DNA from: a virus
Strand: one strand, 5' to 3'
IMG/VR virus record: IMGVR_UViG_3300025070_000012
Span: 1-64,000 of that record
DNA length: 64,000 nucleotides
A program made the position numbers and the translations under genes. The notes beneath the pieces are model-generated. The model was not told the DNA's origin, made no database searches, and saw nothing but the letters and a program-made list of their open reading frames with translations. Positions 31,547 through 41,902 of the stretch are shown here, piece after piece (within the stretch, counting starts at the first letter, position 1; each line of letters begins with the position of its first letter).

Positions 31547-32584
31547 ATGGCAAAGCAAGTTGTTGACATAGGTCAAGCGCCAAACGATGGTACTGGTGAT
31601 CCGATACGTGTCGCCATGGACAAACTTAATGATAACTTCAATGAAGTTTATCGTGCAGTCGGTGGTGTCGGTTCACAGACTCTACTTAATATGGTTTCTA
31701 ACAACGCCATTCAAGTATTGAACACTTGGAACCCCATCTCATTTAAGATTGACACTCTCGCTGAACTCAATAATCTGAGCGCAAGTACGTATCATGGGTG
31801 CATTGCTCATGTGCACGAAACAGGTGCATTGTATTACGCTCACGTCAATTGGAATAGACTCCTTTCAGACGCAAACACATCAATCTCTGCATATGTAGAT
31901 CCTTTGACTGATATGGTCTATGCAAATAATCATACAAATACAGAAGTAGCGGATTATGTTCTCGCAACAAATGCAGATGGAACGTACACTTGGGTAGAAC
32001 AATCTGCAGGTGGTGGTGGTTCATCAAACACATTTAGTTCTTTCGCTGTATCTGGTCAGACCTCTGTTGTTGCAGATTCGATCACTGATACATTGACTTT
32101 GGTTGCAGGTAGTAACATGACAATTACTACAGATGCGACTAATGACAGAATCACGTTTGCATCTACAGGTGGTGGTAGTGGTGGTAACTCAAGTCCTGGC
32201 TTTACACCAACACGTGTTAGTCAAGCTGTTACAACTTCATCCTTGCCAGATGGTTTCGATACTGATATTTCATTTGCAGACCTTGGTGCATCTTTCGCAC
32301 TTTATAGTGTGACAGTAGACAGAGCTGCAAGAGTAAGAGTTTATAAAGATGTTGCATCTCGTACTGCAGACGCAAGTCGTGCACAGGGTATAGACCCTGC
32401 AGAAGGTACAGGTGTAATTTTAGAATACGTTTCAAACAGTGCAAACACTATCGTGTTATCCCCTGCAGTGTTTGGTTTCATTGATAGCGGTGAAAGTACA
32501 ATGCCTGTAAGAGTAACTAACATATCAGGTTCAACGTCAACTGTCGTGGTAACACTTACTGGACTTAAATTAGAGAACTTCTAA
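31547..32584 (+). CDS. small tail fibre/baseplate peripheral protein
   Basis: A 345-residue protein with the opening GQAPNDGTGDPIRVAMDKLNDNF, widespread at the N-terminus of phage tail and baseplate fibre proteins. Glycine-serine linkers (SAGGGGSSN, TGGGSGGNSS) separate beta-rich segments, and the C-terminal domain (VDRAARVRVYKDVASRT) looks like an adhesin or carbohydrate-binding module. Specific T4 equivalents (gp9, gp10, gp11) could not be assigned. It shares one base with the protease gene. Confidence 0.55.
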   Translation: MAKQVVDIGQAPNDGTGDPIRVAMDKLNDNFNEVYRAVGGVGSQTLLNMVSNNAIQVLNTWNPISFKIDTLAELNNLSASTYHGCIAHVHETGALYYAHVNWNRLLSDANTSISAYVDPLTDMVYANNHTNTEVADYVLATNADGTYTWVEQSAGGGGSSNTFSSFAVSGQTSVVADSITDTLTLVAGSNMTITTDATNDRITFASTGGGSGGNSSPGFTPTRVSQAVTTSSLPDGFDTDISFADLGASFALYSVTVDRAARVRVYKDVASRTADASRAQGIDPAEGTGVILEYVSNSANTIVLSPAVFGFIDSGESTMPVRVTNISGSTSTVVVTLTGLKLENF

Positions 32585-34452
32585 TGAAACAAAGATATAA
32601 CATCGTATTATCAGACTCGTCATTACAGGATCAAGTCCTGTCGGATGATTGTTGTGATATGGAAGTATATGATACACTTGATAATCTAGACGGTGTTGTA
32701 ACACTAATGTTGACTCCAGAAGAAGCGGAGAAACTTGAAGCATGTGTTCATATAACGGCAGTAGAACTAGAACTGCCAGTGGAAGACATGGCATATACTC
32801 CACGTACTGTTACAAAAGAGATGCGTACAAAATACCAACCAAGTACTGGTGGTAATGGTGCTGACTATCATTCGACTATGTTTCACTTCAGTAGTAATCA
32901 GGTTATAAATGCAAACAGTGGCCCTGTCGGTTGGTTTGATGGTTCACCAAGTTTTGAAGACAACACTATTTTCAATCAACCTGTAGCGCAACATTATGCA
33001 GGTGAGTTTGTAGATATCGTTGCAATCGAAGCAGGTACGCCTGTTTCTTCTAATGATTCACACGATCAACATCCAGACTTCTTAGACGATCAAGGTAATT
33101 CAAGATTCGTAAAGATGGATTGGGATAACCACAATGGTAGTATATCATCTGATCGTAATAGACAAGTAACAAACGACACAGAATACTTTTCATCACATGC
33201 AATTGGTGTTCTGTCTGCAGCTGGTGGACTTGTTTGTGGATTTGCAAAAGTTTCTTCTTTAAGAGTCATCTATCTTTCTGATGGTGTCACTACTGCGTAT
33301 GATGCCGTAAGAAGTTGGCATATTTCAAAACCAGTCAACCCAGTCACTGGTGTACGTAATGCAACAATCACTACTGGTGCATGGGGATATTCTGGTGTAG
33401 ACTTTACGGATGCATATCCAGTTGACTCAATAACTGAAATACGTTCTTACGATAGTAACGGCAACGAGACTACCACTCCACGTCCAGTTGGTGGATGGTT
33501 GTCAGACTTATCTCCATTTGTCGATGCGAATATGGCTCCTCGTGTAATCGAAGATCCAGATGATAACACAAGAAAGTGGATGATCAGCGTGCCAAACGGA
33601 TTTCGTGCAACTTCTTTTGATATCGCTCTTGGTAACTATGCAAGTACGCCAGGCATATATCATTTTAAGAGTGCAGGTAATTCTTCATACGTGGGCGCAG
33701 GCCCGACTGATCCGCAATATAATAATAGAATAACTATTGAAGCAGGAACTACGTATACAGAAATCAATTACAACAGTACATTCGGAACATATAGTTTTAG
33801 TTCTGAAACACAGATTGTCCAAACGAACAAATACCCCTTACGTTCTTATGAAAACGGTGGAGACAATTATTACACCATCGGTGCATGTCAACACTCAGAA
33901 GCAAATCCATTAGGAGATGATTATTCTGCACGAGGCCCAATGATTGATCTTTGGGCAAATGGTGCATATACTTGGACTTCATATCCCACTAGCACATATC
34001 AAGACGGTAAATGGGGATACTTCTCAGGCACATCTTGTGCAGGGCCAGTAGCTGCAGGTGTTGCCACTATGCATGTTTGTTGGTTCTTTGACGTTTATGG
34101 CGAGTACCCATCCCACGATCAGTTGTTAGATATTTTAAGAAGAACTGCACAACCTGCCTTGGAATCAGAAGGTTTGATTGATTGGGACAACAGTCCACCA
34201 GCTGCAAACTATCCATCTAGTAGACTTTATTCATCTTCAAATGTGAATAGTATTGTCTCTGGTGATTCTGCGAATGGTGGAGTAGATGTTTCAGATCTTT
34301 TCGGATCTACAACCAGACGTATTCATGTACCATCCTACATGTTATATAACACAAGTAATCAAGTGTCAAGCGAATTAAAAAGAAATTATCAGTATGTAAG
34401 TAGAGAACCTACTAGAGTGCAATATCCTCGCAGAAAAATAGCTGTTGGATAA
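32584..34452 (+). CDS. virion subtilisin-like serine protease (S8 family)
   Basis: A 622-residue S8-type protease in the tail gene cluster. The nucleophile motif GTSCAGPVAAGV contains S484. The histidine motif SSHAIGVLSAAGG contains H205. SAGNS supplies the oxyanion asparagine N366. The aspartate motif VDIVAIEAG has glutamate E149 where aspartate is usual. The N-terminal 75 residues resemble a propeptide-like domain. Such proteases may process virion proteins or cut host surface protein. Loss or slowing of activity is possible because of the Asp to Glu change. Confidence 0.8.
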   Translation: MKQRYNIVLSDSSLQDQVLSDDCCDMEVYDTLDNLDGVVTLMLTPEEAEKLEACVHITAVELELPVEDMAYTPRTVTKEMRTKYQPSTGGNGADYHSTMFHFSSNQVINANSGPVGWFDGSPSFEDNTIFNQPVAQHYAGEFVDIVAIEAGTPVSSNDSHDQHPDFLDDQGNSRFVKMDWDNHNGSISSDRNRQVTNDTEYFSSHAIGVLSAAGGLVCGFAKVSSLRVIYLSDGVTTAYDAVRSWHISKPVNPVTGVRNATITTGAWGYSGVDFTDAYPVDSITEIRSYDSNGNETTTPRPVGGWLSDLSPFVDANMAPRVIEDPDDNTRKWMISVPNGFRATSFDIALGNYASTPGIYHFKSAGNSSYVGAGPTDPQYNNRITIEAGTTYTEINYNSTFGTYSFSSETQIVQTNKYPLRSYENGGDNYYTIGACQHSEANPLGDDYSARGPMIDLWANGAYTWTSYPTSTYQDGKWGYFSGTSCAGPVAAGVATMHVCWFFDVYGEYPSHDQLLDILRRTAQPALESEGLIDWDNSPPAANYPSSRLYSSSNVNSIVSGDSANGGVDVSDLFGSTTRRIHVPSYMLYNTSNQVSSELKRNYQYVSREPTRVQYPRRKIAVG

Positions 34453-34455
34453 CAC

Positions 34456-34463
34456 CATAAATA
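34456..34463 (+). promoter_or_regulatory. late promoter candidate ahead of gp8
   Basis: CATAAATA, the same variant as at 31512, placed 26 bases before the gp8-like start in a 36-base gap. Confidence 0.6.
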
Positions 34464-34488
34464 TATTAGAAATGAGCAGAGAGAAATA

Positions 34489-36120
34489 ATGCCAGAGATC
34501 TTAACCACAAATTTTAAATCGGATTCCACAAGGTTGTTCGTAGAGGACATCCTCACCAATGACTATTATCTAATGGCATCTGGTATAGATCGTCTCGATT
34601 CTGAGAACTCAAGATATGCAAAGAATGAGTTCTTAGAAAAAGTTTTGTTCGGCAAGAAAATATTCAACGATGATGTCCATTTCATGATCAAGTATTATCC
34701 TTGGCAAAGAGATGAAGTATATACTCAGTACGATGACAGAATCGATTTAGAAGAAAAGAACTTCTATGCAGTTGTTTCACCAAACAACAACGATACTGGT
34801 GACTACAGAGTATTCAAATGTCTTTACAATAATGAAGATGCAAAAGTTCAAGCGCCACCTGCATGGAATGCGAACAACGCCACTCAAATATACCAGACTG
34901 CAGATGGTTACCTATGGAAATTCATATACTCTATGACTGCATTGGAGTTTGATGCGTATAACTCTTTGGGTTATGTTCCACTGATAGGTGACTTCGACAC
35001 AGACCCAGTATCAAATACTGGTGGGTGTGAAGTTTCTGATATCTTTGTAGAGAATGCTATCGCAAACAGAGGATACACAAAGAAAGAGGGTTCTCTTTCC
35101 CAGTCTCCATATGGTAACGGACAAATCTTTGGTAGACCAGACGATGATACTATCGCTCAGATCTTCTTCTACTATTACGGACAAACACTTTACGTGACAA
35201 ACCAAAACAATGGTGTGTCATTCCTATTTGATATCGAATACTATAACTACAACACAACAACAGGTGAAGTAGAGTTTCGTGTTGACAGGAACCCAGTACT
35301 TGCAGGTGTTTCCGCAAATGCAAGATGGCAGATCCTTCCAAAAATTAAAATCGAAGGTGATGGACAGGACGCTGAAGCAGTTCCAGTCCTCAACTCAGAT
35401 GGTCAGATCACATCCGTTACTCTATTGGATCGTGGTACAGGATATAATAATCTTCTCGCACGTGTTGTCGATCCTTTGTATGACTTCAATCCAAATGATC
35501 CAACTCGTACAGATGAACGTGCAGAACTTCGTGCTGTTCTTTCACCCCCAGACGGGCATGGTACGAACTTGATCGATGAGTTCTATTGTAGACACTTTGG
35601 AATATATGCATATATAACAGGAGAAGACAATCTTTTAATTGGTGCAAATAACACCTACTCATCTGTTGGGGTCGTAAAAAATCCAGAATTCGTCTACCCT
35701 AACAATAGTATTATTGATGCAAACAATACACCGTCAATATTTGACAATCGTATTGCGGTTACGACAGATGACATTGAATATGCTGCAATAAATGGAATTG
35801 TTACACAGGTTGACGGTGCAAACGAAACCACATTTTCTGCAAAAGTACATGATATTGATTACTCAAGTAATACAATGTTCCTCGCAGAATATATGGGGCC
35901 ATACCAGAATAAAGCTAACTCAAGTAACTCACTAGATTTAAATCTGAACTTTAGAAATTCTACAGGACAGATAATTAGGATAAATACACCTATAGCGAAC
36001 AACGTAGTAATTCCATCTTACTCACAAAGGTCGGGAAAAATGTATTTCTTAGAGGACTTCTTTGCACTACCAAGAACAGAGAACTCCAGAGAAGAATTCA
36101 AATTTGTGATGGAATTTTAA
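34489..36120 (+). CDS. 8: baseplate wedge gp8-like protein
   Basis: A 543-residue protein longer than T4 gp8 (334). The N-terminal half follows the gp8 order: IKYYPWQRDEVY, DYRVFKCLYNNEDAKVQAPP, YQTADGYLWKFIYSM. The C-terminal half is an extra beta-rich domain (ARWQILPKIKIEGDGQDAEAV, GQITSVTLLDRGTGYNN). gp8 links gp7 and gp10 in the wedge. Assignment rests on pattern and gene position. Confidence 0.65.
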   Translation: MPEILTTNFKSDSTRLFVEDILTNDYYLMASGIDRLDSENSRYAKNEFLEKVLFGKKIFNDDVHFMIKYYPWQRDEVYTQYDDRIDLEEKNFYAVVSPNNNDTGDYRVFKCLYNNEDAKVQAPPAWNANNATQIYQTADGYLWKFIYSMTALEFDAYNSLGYVPLIGDFDTDPVSNTGGCEVSDIFVENAIANRGYTKKEGSLSQSPYGNGQIFGRPDDDTIAQIFFYYYGQTLYVTNQNNGVSFLFDIEYYNYNTTTGEVEFRVDRNPVLAGVSANARWQILPKIKIEGDGQDAEAVPVLNSDGQITSVTLLDRGTGYNNLLARVVDPLYDFNPNDPTRTDERAELRAVLSPPDGHGTNLIDEFYCRHFGIYAYITGEDNLLIGANNTYSSVGVVKNPEFVYPNNSIIDANNTPSIFDNRIAVTTDDIEYAAINGIVTQVDGANETTFSAKVHDIDYSSNTMFLAEYMGPYQNKANSSNSLDLNLNFRNSTGQIIRINTPIANNVVIPSYSQRSGKMYFLEDFFALPRTENSREEFKFVMEF

Positions 36121-36131
36121 GGAAAAGATAG

Positions 36132-39100
36132 ATGCCCATTAATACAGACTTAAATGTTGCCCCATACTTCGACGATTATCAACTGGAGAACCAGTACTAT
36201 CGGGTGTTGTTCAAACCTGGCTATGCAGTACAGGCAAGAGAACTCACTCAGTTGCAAACCATGTTGCAGAACCAAGTCGAACAGTTTGGTGACAACCTAT
36301 TTAAAGAAGGTAGTATTATTAAAGGTTGTACTTTTACAGACCTTAATGATTTAAGGTTCGTGAAGGTTGAAAACCGTGAGGCACAATCAGACGGAACAAC
36401 ATATTTCGATCCAGAGGCATATGTCAGTACTCGTATCACTACGACTGAGACTACAGGGGGGATTGAAACAGAAGTGGACGTGGTGTATGTCCTTGTGGGT
36501 CAGTCATCTGGTGTTAGCGCACAGGTGATCTCGGCATCACGTGGGTTTGTTACTCGTCCACCTAATCTGAATACTTTCTTTATTCGTTACTTGAACACAA
36601 CTGGATCTGCAAAAGAATTCGAAGCGGGTGAAACAATCCGTGTTGACAAGTATCAGTATAAGGCAGGTACAATTGAACCACTCACATCGGTGGAAGAAGG
36701 TATTGATGAGATTAACGTTGTCGCAGAGTCTCTCATCCCTACAGGTAAATCGTTTGGTATCAGTTCTGCGCCAGGCATTGTGTTCCAGAAGGGACACTTC
36801 ATTTACGCAGATGAACAAATCCTTGTTGTAGAAAAGTATTCTGCAGAACCATCAGATCTTTCAGTTGGTTATCGTATTCAAGAAGACAATGTTTCATACT
36901 TGCAAGACACAAGTTTGTATGACAATGCTAACGGATCAACAAACGAGAATGCGCCTGGCGCAGATCGTCTAAGACTCGTACCAGTTTTAACTAAACTAAC
37001 ACCTTCAGAAGCAGAAGATGATTCCACGTTCTTCGCATTAATTCGTTATCAAAACGGAAATGCGGTTAGACAACGTGACGTTTCTGCCTATAATGTCCTT
37101 GGTGACGTTACTGCAAGACGCACATACGAAGAGTCAGGTAACTATATCCTTCGTGATTTCCCTGTCTCTGTAGAAAGAAACTATCCAGTATACACTTCAT
37201 TTGGTTCAATTGCAGATGTAAATGTAATTGGAGATCCTCAAGCAACACTAAATGCTCAATACCCTGTGGCAGTAGCAGGTCTGGCGATTACAGACACTGC
37301 GACTGGTGATATCTGGTATTACGATGGTGCATACTGGCACAAGATTGCTCTTGAAATACTTGTAGATCCAGGCGTTGCATACGTAAAGGGATATCGTGCA
37401 GAGAGTATTGGTACACAATCTTTTGAGGTCGAACCAACAACCAACACAGAAATTCAGACATCAAACCCAATCAGTTTCAACTACGGTAACTATGTTGATG
37501 TAACAGGATTCACAGGACATATTAATATTGATCTTTCTTCCACTCAGGATCTCCTTGATGGAGGAAATGCAAAGATCGGTGAATGTTTTGTCTCTAACTT
37601 GACAGAAACTCGTGCATACATTTGGGGCGTTGATCTTAACGCAGGTAAAGACTTCTCTGATGTTGCAAAGATTGATGGTGCAACGACTGGTGAAATCTCA
37701 GTAGGAAACGTTCTAAAAGGAACAGACAAGAGATCCTTCATCTTTGACACAGGGATGGATTACCTCAAAGAAGTTTTGGAAACAGATTTAAATGTTCCTA
37801 TTCGTGGACAATCTACTCGTACAGTAAACAACGATGAGTTCCAGATCACCGCTGCGCCCGGCACAGACTTTGGTGTTACACAACATAACATTCTAGTTAT
37901 TGCTTCCACTGGTGCAAAAGTAACAGTGACAGGTACATCGACTCAGTTAAACAATGGTCAATTGACTGTTGCACTTCAGCCAGGCGCAATTGCAAATGGT
38001 CAGAGTGTAATCTGTTACTATGACTACCGACACATCGACTCAGTGGTTCGTGAGAAAGCTGCAAGAGAAGTTTGGTTGAGACTTGATCACGTGGGAACTC
38101 GTGACAGGTTCTCTTTGGGTTTCCCAGATGTATTTGAGATTCTTGCCCTAGAAGATGCAAACGGTAAAGACTATAAAAATAGTTTCCGTCTGAATAAAAA
38201 CCAGAAAGATCAGTTCTATGATCTGTCTTCTATTGAGTATATTCAAGGAAGACCAAGGCCAGGCAACGAACAACTTAGAATTCAAATCAAAGTATTTGAA
38301 ACTAATGTGCCTGTTGGATCAGAAAGTTTTTACACTGTTAACTCTTATGTCGGTGTTGACGAAAAAGACATTCCAGTATATGTTTCTGAATCAGGTAGAA
38401 AGTTCAATCTACGTGACTGTTTCGACTTTAGACCACAGGTCGTTAAAGAGTCAACGATGAGTTACACATCTACGAATAAAGCAACTGCTCCAGTTATGAC
38501 AATATCGATTCAGAATAATATCGATGCAGCTGCACCTTCATTCTCTGGTACATATACGTTACCATCTACAGATCAATTTGCGTCTGCAGATATCGAATAC
38601 TATCTTCCACGTTATGACGTTGTTTCTATTGACTCGTATGGTAAATTCAACTATATCAAGGGTCAGGAAGAACGTGATCCACGTCCACCAATGTTGGGAA
38701 CAGATCAACTTATCATTTCAGAGATCTTTGTCCCAGGCGCTCCTATCCTCTCTCCTAAAGAGGCATCTGCGCAAGGTAAACGTGAGTATGCAGTTCGTGC
38801 AAAACCAAAAGGCACTAAACGTTATACAATGAAAGATATCCAATCCATCGAAAATAAAATCGATAGACTTGTATATTACACTTCATTGAATCAGTTGGAA
38901 CAAGAAGTAAATAATTTAACTGTTCTTGACGAAAATGGCTTGACAAGATTCAAGAATGGGTTTATAGTAGATCCATTCAATGACATGTCTCTTGCAAACA
39001 CGAGAGATCCAAAGTTTAACGCAGCGGTACACTTTAATAAAAAAGTGATGACGCCTTCTGTTTCGACATTTGATCTTGACCTCATTTATCGTACATCTAC

Positions 39101-41711
39101 TGGTGCGACTGCATTCCCTGCCCCTGCAGTGGGTGTCATACCAGAAGTTGGAACTTTGTCAAGAAATGCACATGTTTCATTAATCAGTCAAAAGTATGCA
39201 ACAGGATACAGAAATGCTGTAAGTAACTTCTATTCTTATAGAGGTACTCCAGACATCTCTCCACCATATGATGCGACTTATGACACAACTACAAATCCAG
39301 TAGAGATTGATTTCGAACAACCCTTCGTGGACTTTGCGGAAGCAATTCAAAAGTTTCTTCCTTTAACAGATGCTCAGATCAGCACAAATCAATTTACTGC
39401 AGATATCCAAGCGCAGTTAAGACGTGCACGATCAAACGGTGGTACAGTAACGTTTACAGATACGTTCGGAACCTTGAATATTGATAAGGGTAACTCTACA
39501 AATCAAGTTGGTGATTTTGTTACTAACTTCCAGTTCCAACCGTACATGTCTCCACGTGATATTGGTATTTACGTAACTGGACTGAGACCAAATACAAATC
39601 ACTACTTCTTCTTTGACAGAGCATCTATTCAGTCTAACGTCTGTCAGGGTACACTGGTCAACAAAGCGAAGAATGTAGAACGCAATGGCCCATTTAATGG
39701 ACAACCTATCGCCACAGATGAAAACGGTACTCTACGTGCAGTATTCAGACTACCTGCAGATACATTCTTTGTAGGTGAACGCATGTTGGAGATTGTCGAT
39801 ACAGATTTATATAATCAAATCGATTCCGCTGCAACATCACGTGCGAAGATTGCATATCGTGCATATAACTTTAGTGTCGAGAAGGCAAGTATGTCTACTC
39901 GTATGCCAACTTCGTCTATGACACAAACTACATCAAACCGTAGTGTGACATTCCGTCCACCACCCCCACCAGATCCTGGCGATAACAATGGTGATCCTCT
40001 CGCACAGACTTTCTTCCTCAAGAAAGGTATGGGACGTGGTAGTAACACAGTTGCGGCATCTAAGTTGGATCTGTATTTCAAACGTAAGTCATCATCACAA
40101 CTTTCAGGTGGTGGTGGTATTAACGGTGTTACTGTTATGTTGCGTGAAGTGGTTAATGGTTATCCATCAAGTGAAACTATCCCATTCTCGAAAGTACACT
40201 TGCAACCTTCAGAAGTCAACATCTCAGATGATGCAAGTGTTGCAACGACTATTGAGTTTGAAGCACCAGTTATCCTTGAAGTAGAAAAAGAGTACGCATT
40301 TGTAATTCAACCAGATGCGAACGATCCTGGCTATTTGGTATTCACATCGAAAGTTGGTCAGAATGATTTGACGCCTGGCGATACGCAAGGTAAACCAATC
40401 GTTCAAGACTGGGGTGATGGAGTTCTATTCACATCTACAAACAACTCTGCATGGAAATCATACCAAGACGAAGACGTTAAGTTTAATCTTTACCGTCATG
40501 ATTATAATGCATCTCAGGGTTCTATTACTCTGACAAACAATAATCATGAATTCTTTACAGTAACTGATATCACTGGTCAATTTAGAAAAGGTGAGAAAGT
40601 TTGGCAGACTGCAGGTACTGATCAAGTTGTCGGTATGGCAAATGCAAACAATACAATCACCAGAACAAGTGGTGCGAATTTTGATACTGTATATGCGATT
40701 GGTGACTTTATGAAGATTGCGGAGGCTGCAAACACTTCCAACTATGATATCTTTAAAGTAACCGCCGTTAGTGCAGATTCAATTACTGCAAACAAGAACT
40801 CAAATCAAACGTTCTCTAACGCTGTAGGTACTCCTATTGTTGTGGGTGACTTGTGTCTCTATGACGTAATCGATCCAACAACCATGTATCTTGAAAAGTC
40901 TACTGCAAGATCTGGAAAGGTTTTCGCAGTGGGAAGTGATATCGTTGGTGAAGATAGTGCTGCAACTGCAGAGATCTCTTCAATTGATAACATCACATTA
41001 AGTTATGTACAACCATTTATTCAACGTGTCAACGACTCAGTGACGAAAACTCAATTGTCAGGTACATTTATTCCACCTGCTGCAGTTGGTACAACATATG
41101 ACATGCCAATGAAGTTCAATGACAACAACTACTTTAATGCAAAGGGTGCGTTGATTTACAGTAGAACAAACAACTTGTCGGGTAATTTGAAATTCGAAAT
41201 CAAAGTTGGTATGGAAAATGGTGGTAACTCAACCTCGTCTCCATTTATTGATATGGAAACATGTAAGTTACTTGCCTATAAATACGATATAACAAATACT
41301 CCAGATGCAACTGCAAGTTTTGTTTCTAAGGTTGTAGAACTCGCAGAGGACTTCGATGCAGAAGACTTTAATTTGATTTTATCTGCGTACAGACCATCTG
41401 GTAGTGATATTAAATGTTACATCAGAGCGCAGAATACTTTTGATAGTATTGCATTTGATGAAGTGGATTGGGTTGAATTGGAAATGTTTGAAGGTATTGA
41501 GAACTTCTCTTCACAAACAAACATGGAAGATTATCGTGAATTTAGATATAGACTACCTACCAGTTCCCTTAACGCTGGTGTCTATCAATACATTAGTCGT
41601 GCAGGTACTTTTAAAACTTATAGAAAGTTTGCGGTTAGAATTGACTTATTGTCGCCAAACATTCACACTGCACCTATCATAAAAGATTATAGAGGCATTG
41701 CTTTGACATGA
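36132..41711 (+). CDS. large DUF4815 virion protein (baseplate/fibre connector)
   Basis: A 1859-residue protein whose N-terminus (YYRVLFKPGYAVQARELTQL, QTMLQNQVEQFGDNLFKEGS) is a clear DUF4815 domain, found in baseplate proteins of T4-like phages. Long beta-rich repeats follow; a proline cluster (FRPPPPPDPGDNNGDPLAQTFFL, about 1275-1297) marks the start of a C-terminal adhesin-like region. It probably plays the part of gp10 or a fibre connector. No enzyme motif was seen. It follows gp8 by eleven bases and overlaps the next gene by four. Confidence 0.75.
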   Translation: MPINTDLNVAPYFDDYQLENQYYRVLFKPGYAVQARELTQLQTMLQNQVEQFGDNLFKEGSIIKGCTFTDLNDLRFVKVENREAQSDGTTYFDPEAYVSTRITTTETTGGIETEVDVVYVLVGQSSGVSAQVISASRGFVTRPPNLNTFFIRYLNTTGSAKEFEAGETIRVDKYQYKAGTIEPLTSVEEGIDEINVVAESLIPTGKSFGISSAPGIVFQKGHFIYADEQILVVEKYSAEPSDLSVGYRIQEDNVSYLQDTSLYDNANGSTNENAPGADRLRLVPVLTKLTPSEAEDDSTFFALIRYQNGNAVRQRDVSAYNVLGDVTARRTYEESGNYILRDFPVSVERNYPVYTSFGSIADVNVIGDPQATLNAQYPVAVAGLAITDTATGDIWYYDGAYWHKIALEILVDPGVAYVKGYRAESIGTQSFEVEPTTNTEIQTSNPISFNYGNYVDVTGFTGHINIDLSSTQDLLDGGNAKIGECFVSNLTETRAYIWGVDLNAGKDFSDVAKIDGATTGEISVGNVLKGTDKRSFIFDTGMDYLKEVLETDLNVPIRGQSTRTVNNDEFQITAAPGTDFGVTQHNILVIASTGAKVTVTGTSTQLNNGQLTVALQPGAIANGQSVICYYDYRHIDSVVREKAAREVWLRLDHVGTRDRFSLGFPDVFEILALEDANGKDYKNSFRLNKNQKDQFYDLSSIEYIQGRPRPGNEQLRIQIKVFETNVPVGSESFYTVNSYVGVDEKDIPVYVSESGRKFNLRDCFDFRPQVVKESTMSYTSTNKATAPVMTISIQNNIDAAAPSFSGTYTLPSTDQFASADIEYYLPRYDVVSIDSYGKFNYIKGQEERDPRPPMLGTDQLIISEIFVPGAPILSPKEASAQGKREYAVRAKPKGTKRYTMKDIQSIENKIDRLVYYTSLNQLEQEVNNLTVLDENGLTRFKNGFIVDPFNDMSLANTRDPKFNAAVHFNKKVMTPSVSTFDLDLIYRTSTGATAFPAPAVGVIPEVGTLSRNAHVSLISQKYATGYRNAVSNFYSYRGTPDISPPYDATYDTTTNPVEIDFEQPFVDFAEAIQKFLPLTDAQISTNQFTADIQAQLRRARSNGGTVTFTDTFGTLNIDKGNSTNQVGDFVTNFQFQPYMSPRDIGIYVTGLRPNTNHYFFFDRASIQSNVCQGTLVNKAKNVERNGPFNGQPIATDENGTLRAVFRLPADTFFVGERMLEIVDTDLYNQIDSAATSRAKIAYRAYNFSVEKASMSTRMPTSSMTQTTSNRSVTFRPPPPPDPGDNNGDPLAQTFFLKKGMGRGSNTVAASKLDLYFKRKSSSQLSGGGGINGVTVMLREVVNGYPSSETIPFSKVHLQPSEVNISDDASVATTIEFEAPVILEVEKEYAFVIQPDANDPGYLVFTSKVGQNDLTPGDTQGKPIVQDWGDGVLFTSTNNSAWKSYQDEDVKFNLYRHDYNASQGSITLTNNNHEFFTVTDITGQFRKGEKVWQTAGTDQVVGMANANNTITRTSGANFDTVYAIGDFMKIAEAANTSNYDIFKVTAVSADSITANKNSNQTFSNAVGTPIVVGDLCLYDVIDPTTMYLEKSTARSGKVFAVGSDIVGEDSAATAEISSIDNITLSYVQPFIQRVNDSVTKTQLSGTFIPPAAVGTTYDMPMKFNDNNYFNAKGALIYSRTNNLSGNLKFEIKVGMENGGNSTSSPFIDMETCKLLAYKYDITNTPDATASFVSKVVELAEDFDAEDFNLILSAYRPSGSDIKCYIRAQNTFDSIAFDEVDWVELEMFEGIENFSSQTNMEDYREFRYRLPTSSLNAGVYQYISRAGTFKTYRKFAVRIDLLSPNIHTAPIIKDYRGIALT

Positions 41712-41902
41712 GTTCTCCAGCATCTATCAGAAGGGACAAACACTCGAATGCGATTTTGAATACGGATGCGCAGGCCCTGCATAAATATAAAATGGAAAGA
41801 CTTTATTATCGCAAGATTGATAAACTTCAGACAGATGTATTAGAAATACAAGAAACTCTTGTACGTATGTGCGAAAAAATAGAAAAATTGGAAAATAAGT
41901 AA
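41708..41902 (+). CDS. small coiled-coil late protein
   Basis: A 64-residue protein beginning in the ATGA overlap with the DUF4815 gene and ending one base into the S74 fibre gene. Residues 25-63 (KYKMERLYYRKIDKLQTDVLEIQETLVRMCEKIEKLENK in part) have leucine/isoleucine heptads, so a trimeric or dimeric coil is likely. It may be an assembly chaperone or a fibre neck. No family was recognised. Confidence 0.6.
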   Translation: MSSPASIRRDKHSNAILNTDAQALHKYKMERLYYRKIDKLQTDVLEIQETLVRMCEKIEKLENK

